DNA of 64,000 bases from Flavobacterium sp. CG_23.5 (lineage in GTDB: Bacteria > Bacteroidota > Bacteroidia > Flavobacteriales > Flavobacteriaceae): the NCBI RefSeq assembly GCF_017875765.1, contig NZ_JAGGNA010000001.1:1681501-1745500 (forward strand), read 5' to 3'. Below are positions 59,501 to 64,000 of this stretch, piece after piece; the first letter of the stretch is position 1, and the number at the start of each line of letters is the position of its first letter. Both the position numbers and the translations under genes were made by a program. The notes under the pieces are model-generated. The model was not told where the DNA came from, ran no database searches, and worked only from the letters and a program-made list of their open reading frames with translations.

Positions 59501-59730
59501 GGAGAGAATTAACTCTATCTTATGTATTAAAACTTGAAAAAGCAAAAATTGGATTTGAAAGCATGACTTTTTCGGGAACAGGTAGAAATTTATGGTTATG
59601 GACAGAAGATAAAACACTTGGTCAAGATCCCGAAACTAATCTTACGGGAGGATCAAATGGTAGAGGATTACAATATTTCAACAGTCCAAATACTAAATCT
59701 ATAATATTTAGTGTAAATTTAAAATTCTAA
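56524..59730 (+). CDS. SusC/RagA-family TonB-linked outer-membrane protein, pair 3
   Basis: A 1068-residue receptor. Signal peptide to TFAQ, then the CarboxypepD-reg-like domain (VSGTVSDNAGMPLPGVSVLV, TQTDFDGKYSIKA), LEGVVINVLG in the TonB box region, plug (LKGLSAKASSVSIVSNSG, QIRGQNSITGSTQPLFVIDG, SVQVLKGASAAALWGYRAANGVVLITTKKG) and a barrel ending FSVNLKF. N-terminal 90 residues nearly match pair 2. susD 3 starts 4 bases after the stop. Confidence 0.96.
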   Translation: MKLKFNGFLVLFVVLVAQLTFAQERAVSGTVSDNAGMPLPGVSVLVKGTTSGTQTDFDGKYSIKATASQVLIFSYIGMKSQEASASSTSLNVNLKDDSIELEGVVINVLGVEVKKNQNASAFSKVKGDVLTNSGETSVLKGLSAKASSVSIVSNSGDPGSGAYIQIRGQNSITGSTQPLFVIDGIPISSDEIGSTVDGVGQQSRMNDINPNDIASVQVLKGASAAALWGYRAANGVVLITTKKGKKGKISVDINSSVSFDKVNVRMKLQDRFGQGSNGVWRRNASTSFGDKISTRIGGSDIFNTTGQYFVSDNGNTIYPITKKNSTANFNDSNYDSVIGNGQNVDNHIGISGGGENTNFYLGLGSTKQEGVVRGSTYERTSIDFTSESKIGEKTSFKSKFGYSSVNSNRVQTGSNLAGLFLGLYRSPADFDNRDYKGTNFRSGVPSFNSQRAYRQDVGTFEGDLTPSYNNPLWTTNVQKNPNTIDRYIAGFEIKHDVASWMSILGRLGLDGYSDKRISMWPKNSAENGGNGNASESVTDFQQYNVDIMALGDVKVNDNIGLNYLAGVNFAQTHYDQRGGTYKNFLLDNNSFSYDNALINDKTTFLDRTYSKLSGAYFSTAFDYKDYLFLTLGGRLETSSSYSPNLKVYFYPTAEFAYKFTQNIENEVLTNGKLRLTFGQIASIPRPYAGTTYFNSAVGVEGYGGAYDSGVYNGSFQRSATGGNPNLKPEIKTEFEVGVDLEFFKRIKLSGTYYSNETKDLLVDVPLNGSSTFSSLYGNFATIQNKGVEVEFDANLLSSSSELKWNIFGNWSKNTNKVTKLEGTESLFLNGFTGSSSRAVLGQPLGVLWGGKFDRDTTGALLLDSNGFPTVANAEGVIGNPNPDWRGAIGTSISYKNIKLSTLFDASIGGQLWDGTNGALNNFGRPLETANEVTLTTPTVNSVGSLIPAGTVRGNLRDFGAGNVLLDQSWYTGLGGGFGPVAEQFVKSASWVKWRELTLSYVLKLEKAKIGFESMTFSGTGRNLWLWTEDKTLGQDPETNLTGGSNGRGLQYFNSPNTKSIIFSVNLKF

Positions 59731-59734
59731 AAAC

Positions 59735-61180
59735 ATGAAAAATAATATTATAAAAATAGCCAGTCTATTCTTAATCTTTACAACAATACTAAGTTGTACA
59801 AGTTTTGTAGAGGACATGAATGTTGACCCAGACAACTTGGTTGATGCTGATGCAAGAAATATATTCCAAGGTGTGCTTCTGGCTGACCAGTTTTTTCAAA
59901 CCAGTTCAAATACCAGAGATATGATGATTTGGTTGAATCAAGCGAACGGTGAAAACAGACAATATGTTGCCTTAAACAACTGGAATGCATCAACGGCTTC
60001 AACATTTGATGATAGTTGGAACAACGCTTATGTAAACTGTATTACTCAAGCTAAAATAGCAATTTCTAAAGCGGACCAAGAATTAAACCCTAGATTAAAG
60101 GGAGCCACTCAGGTGATTGAAGCGCATTGTATTGGAACTGTGACTTCTTTATGGGGAGACGTTCCTTATTCTGAATTGGATATTACAGGCAAGAATCTTA
60201 CTCCAAAGTATGATGCACAAGCCACGGTATACAATAGTGTTCAGCTTTTACTAGATAATGCTATAACTAATCTTCAATCCACTAAAGGGAAAGGCATTCC
60301 TTCCGACAAAGATATTTATTATGCCGGGAATGCGTCAAAATGGATCACATTAGCCTATTCGCTTAAAGCAAAATATTATCTTCACGTGAAAGATTATACT
60401 AAAGCGAGAACGAATGCATTATTAGGAATAAACAATGCGGATGATGATTTGAAGGCAATATTTTCGAACAGTTATCTACAAAGTTTCAACCCATTTTATT
60501 CTTTCTTAGTTTACGACAGAGATGATTATATGTCAGGAGACAGTTATGCTGCTAGATTATTAGATCCTTCAGCCCCTTTGTATAGAGGAAATGCTAAAAC
60601 TGATGAATCAGCAAGATACGCGTTCACATACAATGAAGAATATTTTTCTCCATATGGTTTAAACATATATGGCGGAGATTATGGAGGTACTAATGGTAAA
60701 TTCGGAAGTGATTCCGCAATGCCAATGGTGACTTATGGCGAAATGTTGTTAATTATTGCTGAAGTAGATGCAAGAACTTCTTTTGCCGCTGGATTAACAT
60801 CTTACAACAACTACAGAGCATTATTGAATACTGGATATTCAATTGGTATAGACAATGCAGGTTATGATAGTGAAACTTTCAACTATTCCGCTTATGCTGC
60901 TGGCGATTTTGCCGCAGGTGGAATTGAAAATCCTTCGCCAAGCATTACGAATCAAAATGCCTTATTAAGAGAAATATTCCAAGAAAGATATATCTATTTT
61001 ATGGGCAATTACGAATCATACAATGACTTTGGAAGATCAAACAACTTAGCTGGAATTCAATTGAAGGCAGGGATACCAGGGACTCCACAAAGATTTTTAT
61101 ACCCACAAGTAGAGATCAATGCAAATCCGAATACACCAAACCCGATTCCAACAATTGTAACTAAAACACCTGTTCATTAA
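59735..61180 (+). CDS. SusD/RagB-family surface lipoprotein, pair 3
   Basis: A 481-residue lipoprotein with lipobox TILSC (Cys21). SusD-like_2 features include VEDMNVDPDNLVDADARNIF, TSLWGDVPYSELDITG, KWITLAYSLKAKYYLHV and EIFQERYIYFMGNYESYNDFGR. It is the lid and binding partner of SusC 3, and ends in a terminator shared with the rlmB promoter region. Confidence 0.95.
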   Translation: MKNNIIKIASLFLIFTTILSCTSFVEDMNVDPDNLVDADARNIFQGVLLADQFFQTSSNTRDMMIWLNQANGENRQYVALNNWNASTASTFDDSWNNAYVNCITQAKIAISKADQELNPRLKGATQVIEAHCIGTVTSLWGDVPYSELDITGKNLTPKYDAQATVYNSVQLLLDNAITNLQSTKGKGIPSDKDIYYAGNASKWITLAYSLKAKYYLHVKDYTKARTNALLGINNADDDLKAIFSNSYLQSFNPFYSFLVYDRDDYMSGDSYAARLLDPSAPLYRGNAKTDESARYAFTYNEEYFSPYGLNIYGGDYGGTNGKFGSDSAMPMVTYGEMLLIIAEVDARTSFAAGLTSYNNYRALLNTGYSIGIDNAGYDSETFNYSAYAAGDFAAGGIENPSPSITNQNALLREIFQERYIYFMGNYESYNDFGRSNNLAGIQLKAGIPGTPQRFLYPQVEINANPNTPNPIPTIVTKTPVH

Positions 61181-61210
61181 GACGAACTATTTAAATAATT
61201 ATATTGAAAA

Positions 61211-61239
61211 CCATCCCAATATCGGGATGGTTTTTTTTT
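61211..61239 (+). terminator. Terminator of susCD pair 3
   Basis: Stem CCATCCC/GGGATGG with a 6-base loop and nine T. The T run abuts the rlmB -7 box. Confidence 0.9.
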
Positions 61240-61240
61240 A

Positions 61241-61248
61241 TATCTTTG
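61241..61248 (+). promoter_or_regulatory. rlmB promoter (-7 box), adjacent to the start codon
   Basis: TATCTTTG, full match, 4 bases before the rlmB ATG. Its upstream spacer is the terminator stem. The message is probably leaderless. Confidence 0.6.
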
Positions 61249-61252
61249 CGCC

Positions 61253-61987
61253 ATGGAAAAAGAACATCAAATATTCGGGATTAGAGCAATTATTGAAGCA
61301 ATACAATCAGGTGCCACAGTTGACAAAGTCTATATTCAAAAGGAAGCAAGCAGCGAACTGATGAAAGACTTAATGAAAGTGATGAAGCGTGGTAATATAA
61401 ACTTTTCTTATGTTCCGGTTGAGAAACTAAATAGACTTACTCCTAATAACCATCAAGGAGCAGTCGCAACCATCTCTCCTATTTCCTTTTTTGATTTGGA
61501 ATCCTTAATAGAATCAGTGATTGAAAACGGAAAAAAACCTTTATTTTTAATCTTGGATCAAATATCTGATGCACGTAATTTTGGTGCTATTATCAGAACG
61601 GCCGAATGTACAGGTGTCAATGGAATAATCGTGCAAAAAGCAGGTTCAGCACCAGTAAACGGAGATACCGTAAAAACTTCTGCTGGAGCAGTTTTCAATA
61701 TTCCAATTTGTAAAGTGGAACATATTAAAGATGCTATTTTTCTTTTACAAGCTAGTGGAATTAAAACAGTAGCCGCTACAGAAAAAACAGATACAAATAT
61801 TTATGATATTTCTCTAAATGAACCCGTTGCTATTATCATGGGTTCGGAAGATCGTGGAGTAAATCCATCTGTTCTTAAAATCGTTGATGAAAAAGCAAAA
61901 CTTCCTATGTTTGGAACCATTGGTTCTTTGAATGTATCGGTAGCTTGCGGTGCTTTTTTATATGAAGCAGTTAGACAGAGAAGTTAA
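61253..61987 (+). CDS. rlmB: 23S rRNA 2'-O-ribose methyltransferase (SpoU/TrmH family)
   Basis: A 244-residue SPOUT methyltransferase. The N-terminal substrate-binding domain (HQIFGIRAIIEAI) is followed by the three knotted motifs: motif 1 LILDQISDARNFGAIIRTAE, motif 2 IIMGSEDRGVNP and motif 3 IGSLNVSVACGAFLYEAVRQR. RlmB methylates G2251 (E. coli numbering) in the P loop. Other members modify tRNA or different positions, so the exact site is inferred. The -7 box is 4 bases before the ATG. Confidence 0.92.
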   Translation: MEKEHQIFGIRAIIEAIQSGATVDKVYIQKEASSELMKDLMKVMKRGNINFSYVPVEKLNRLTPNNHQGAVATISPISFFDLESLIESVIENGKKPLFLILDQISDARNFGAIIRTAECTGVNGIIVQKAGSAPVNGDTVKTSAGAVFNIPICKVEHIKDAIFLLQASGIKTVAATEKTDTNIYDISLNEPVAIIMGSEDRGVNPSVLKIVDEKAKLPMFGTIGSLNVSVACGAFLYEAVRQRS

Positions 61988-62020
61988 AAATTCTCACTTC
62001 CCATTAGTTAATAAAAATTA

Positions 62021-62057
62021 AAAAATGAATTAAGACTCCGGCTTTAATTCATTTTTT
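62021..62057. terminator. Bidirectional terminator overlapping the rhomboid gene end
   Basis: AAAAATGAATTAA (62021-62033) and TTAATTCATTTTT (62044-62056) pair perfectly. The second arm lies inside the last codons of the minus-strand rhomboid gene, so one element serves both convergent genes. Confidence 0.8.
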
Positions 62058-62806
62058 TCATTTGCGATAACCTCATATTGAACGGGCCTACATGATGTAA
62101 AAAAAGGATTTAGATCTTCTTGCTCTATATTTTCTTCAATTATTGGAAGATTTACAAAATTTCCATTGGTATCAAAACGTTGCATAAATTTATCTTCCAA
62201 AGGATTAAAACTTGGATGTTCCCAATCATATTTAATTACCTTTTTATACTCTGGTGTTTTAAAAAACAGTGACAACGCAAAACCTGTTATGAATCCTGCC
62301 AAATGACCTTCCCAGGAAATGGTTTCATCTACTTTTGGAAAAACGTACCAAACCATCCCACCATACATAATGATCACAGCTAGTGACAAAGCAACCAACC
62401 GATAATATTTTGTTTGTATCCCTTTAAAAAAAATGAAACTAACCAACACATAGATTAGTCCACTTGCACCGATATGATAATTATCCCTTCCAATTACCCA
62501 CGTAATTATTCCTGAAAACAGAATACCATACGATATCACGGCTATAGTTTGTTTCGAATAAAAGAATTGCAACGCAGCTAATAAAACCAATAACGGTATG
62601 GAATTATTATATAGATGATTCATATCCGAATGTATGAAAGGGCTAAACAAAACACCTTGCAAACCCGCAAAAGATCGCGGAAAAATTCCGTTCGAAACAA
62701 AATCAAAATCAAATCTAATTTCTACCCAATAAACAAACCATAGGAATAACACAAAAAAAAGTGGTAATCCAATAACGGAATTGGTGAATTTAAAATGCTT
62801 ATCCAT
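62030..62806 (-). CDS. Rhomboid-family intramembrane serine protease
   Basis: A polytopic membrane protease. GASGLIYVL contains the nucleophile Ser in GxSG, GHLAGFITG contains the partner His, and HSDMNHLYNNS is the oxyanion-helix region. I start at ATG 62806 (258 residues); the open frame reaches a TTG at 62833. The soluble C-terminal tail (about 80 residues) is longer than in E. coli GlpG. It cleaves membrane helices of unknown substrates. Confidence 0.88.
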   Translation of the reverse strand: MDKHFKFTNSVIGLPLFFVLFLWFVYWVEIRFDFDFVSNGIFPRSFAGLQGVLFSPFIHSDMNHLYNNSIPLLVLLAALQFFYSKQTIAVISYGILFSGIITWVIGRDNYHIGASGLIYVLVSFIFFKGIQTKYYRLVALSLAVIIMYGGMVWYVFPKVDETISWEGHLAGFITGFALSLFFKTPEYKKVIKYDWEHPSFNPLEDKFMQRFDTNGNFVNLPIIEENIEQEDLNPFFTSCRPVQYEVIANEKNELKPES

Positions 62807-62906
62807 TTTTGCTGTTTGGTTTAAAAATAACAATCAATTATTTATCCAAAAGCAATTTAATGCTATTTTGTCATACTAAAACCAAAAGGACATTTAAAAT
62901 ATACAA

Positions 62907-62991
62907 CCCTAGCCCAGATGGAAATGGCATCCTTTTTATCTCGTTTTTTTAACGAGATAAAAAGATATAGTGAACAGCTGGAAATAGCTCC
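62907..62991 (+). ncRNA. Flavo-1-like structured element, copy C (best preserved)
   Basis: Starts CCCTAGCCCAGATGG, then a perfect 14-bp hairpin (CTTTTTATCTCGTT with AACGAGATAAAAAG), then GATATAGTG and a last small helix AGCT-GGAAAT-AGCT ending CC. Copies A and B share this order. It is placed between the rhomboid and rarA genes, in a 263-base spacer without other content. The Flavo-1 match is from memory. Confidence 0.55.
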
Positions 62992-63020
62992 AAATAAAAA
63001 TAGTAACTTTACCAAAGTCA

Positions 63021-63028
63021 TATTTTTG
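63021..63028 (+). promoter_or_regulatory. rarA promoter (-7 box)
   Basis: TATTTTTG, full match, 41 bases before the rarA ATG. No good -33 match. Confidence 0.5.
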
Positions 63029-63069
63029 ATTTATGATTAACGAATCCAGATTTCAGATTTAAAAAACAG

Positions 63070-64000
63070 ATGGAAGCACCACTTGCAGAACGCATTCGGC
63101 CACAAAAATTAGAAGAATACATCAGTCAATCCCATTTAGTAGGTCCTAATGGTTCTTTGACGCAACAAATTGCAAAAGGAATTATTCCTTCCTTGATTTT
63201 TTGGGGACCACCGGGAACGGGAAAAACGACTTTGGCACAAATAATTGCGCAAGAATCAAAGCGCCCTTTTTATATATTGAGTGCAATAAATTCCGGTGTA
63301 AAAGACATCCGCGATGTTATTGAAAAAGCAAAACAAAGTGGTGGACTTTTTACCACAAGAAATCCTATCCTTTTCATTGACGAAATTCATCGTTTTAGCA
63401 AATCGCAACAAGATTCGTTATTAGCAGCAGTAGAAAAAGGTTGGATAACATTAATTGGCGCCACTACCGAAAATCCAAGTTTTGAAGTGATTCCTGCTTT
63501 ATTGTCACGATGTCAAGTATACGTTTTGAATGCTTTCACCAAACATGATTTGGAGACGTTATTACAACGTGCTTTAAAAACCGATGCTTTTTTAGCAACC
63601 AAAAACATAAAACTTAAAGAAACAGAGGCCCTGTTAAGACTTTCCGGAGGCGATGGACGTAAACTATTAAATATTTTTGAACTTGTCGTAAATGCATCCG
63701 ATGAAGATGAAATAATCATCACAAATGAGCGAGTATTTGAACTGTTGCAACAAAACACAGTTTTGTATGACAAAAGTGGCGAACAACATTATGACATCGT
63801 TTCTGCCTTTATAAAATCAATTCGAGGAAGTGATCCAAATGGAGCAGTGTATTGGTTAGCAAGAATGATTGAAGGTGGCGAGGATGTAAAATTTATAGCA
63901 AGACGTATGCTCATTCTTTCCAGCGAAGATATAGGAAATGCCAATCCTACTGCATTTATTATGGCGAATAACACATTTCAGGCTGTTACCACTATTGGCT
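63070..64000 (+). CDS. rarA: Replication-associated recombination protein A (partial, cut by window end)
   Basis: An AAA+ ATPase of the RarA/MgsA/WRNIP1 family that acts at stalled forks. The first 310 residues are visible and open: [18 protein letters not shown], Walker [11 protein letters not shown] (45-54), Walker [10 protein letters not shown] (101-109), sensor 1 [11 protein letters not shown], arginine-finger region ALLSRC and [13 protein letters not shown], then [22 protein letters not shown]. The family has about 420-450 residues, so roughly a quarter lies beyond base 64000. Confidence 0.93.
   Translation, partial: MEAPLAERIRPQKLEEYISQSHLVGPNGSLTQQIAKGIIPSLIFWGPPGTGKTTLAQIIAQESKRPFYILSAINSGVKDIRDVIEKAKQSGGLFTTRNPILFIDEIHRFSKSQQDSLLAAVEKGWITLIGATTENPSFEVIPALLSRCQVYVLNAFTKHDLETLLQRALKTDAFLATKNIKLKETEALLRLSGGDGRKLLNIFELVVNASDEDEIIITNERVFELLQQNTVLYDKSGEQHYDIVSAFIKSIRGSDPNGAVYWLARMIEGGEDVKFIARRMLILSSEDIGNANPTAFIMANNTFQAVTTIG

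Overview
The window reads as chromosomal DNA of a low-GC Bacteroidetes, most likely a Flavobacterium or close relative. The support is: SusC/SusD pairs; a fusA-rpsJ junction without tuf; cysteine-poor S4, S14 and L36; promoters matching the Bacteroidetes -7 box TAnnTTTG (sometimes with TTTG 19 bases upstream); almost no Shine-Dalgarno sequences; and long AT-rich spacers. No rRNA, tRNA, CRISPR array or intact insertion sequence was seen.

Region 1 (1-14070, minus strand) is an exopolysaccharide/capsule locus. Transcription appears to start at a promoter before wza and runs wza - wzc - UDP-HexNAc 4-epimerase - UDP-glucose dehydrogenase - NusG-like antiterminator - UDP-HexNAc dehydrogenase - cytidylyltransferase - manC - fcl - gmd - a lipoprotein with a predicted sugar-hydrolase-like propeller, and leaves the window on the left. 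The enzymes would supply GDP-fucose, UDP-glucuronate and UDP-N-acetylgalactosaminuronate. Export and chain-length control come from Wza and Wzc. No glycosyltransferase, flippase or polymerase is visible, so the locus continues to the left.

Region 2 (14100-25700) is housekeeping: recR, a sodium/solute symporter, a CoA-binding protein, a MarC-type membrane protein, two amidinotransferase-superfamily hydrolases (one CtlX-like), citrate synthase, enolase, an erythromycin-esterase family enzyme on the opposite strand, and carA.

Region 3 (26013-43320, minus strand) is the fused str-S10-spc-alpha ribosomal cluster, read rpsL to rplQ, 32 genes including a 38-codon rpmJ. It has a textbook promoter before rpsL and a second promoter before rplC flanked by a long inverted repeat. 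Structured leaders lie before rpsH (S8) and rpsD (S4).

Region 4 (43381-61240, plus strand) holds an Omp85-type outer-membrane protein and three consecutive SusC/SusD uptake pairs. Each pair ends in a strong terminator, except that the third terminator also abuts the rlmB promoter. The susC genes share an upstream block and near-identical N-termini although their barrels differ. No degradative enzyme accompanies them, so their substrates cannot be told.

Region 5 (61241-64000) carries rlmB, a rhomboid protease and the first 310 codons of rarA, cut by the window edge.

The most interesting non-coding signals are three degenerate copies of a structured element resembling the Flavo-1 RNA motif, the shared susC promoter block, perfect palindromes at two promoters, promoters so close to the start codon that recR and rlmB mRNAs may be leaderless, and the structured ribosomal leaders. 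I did not find a clearly new multi-gene system.
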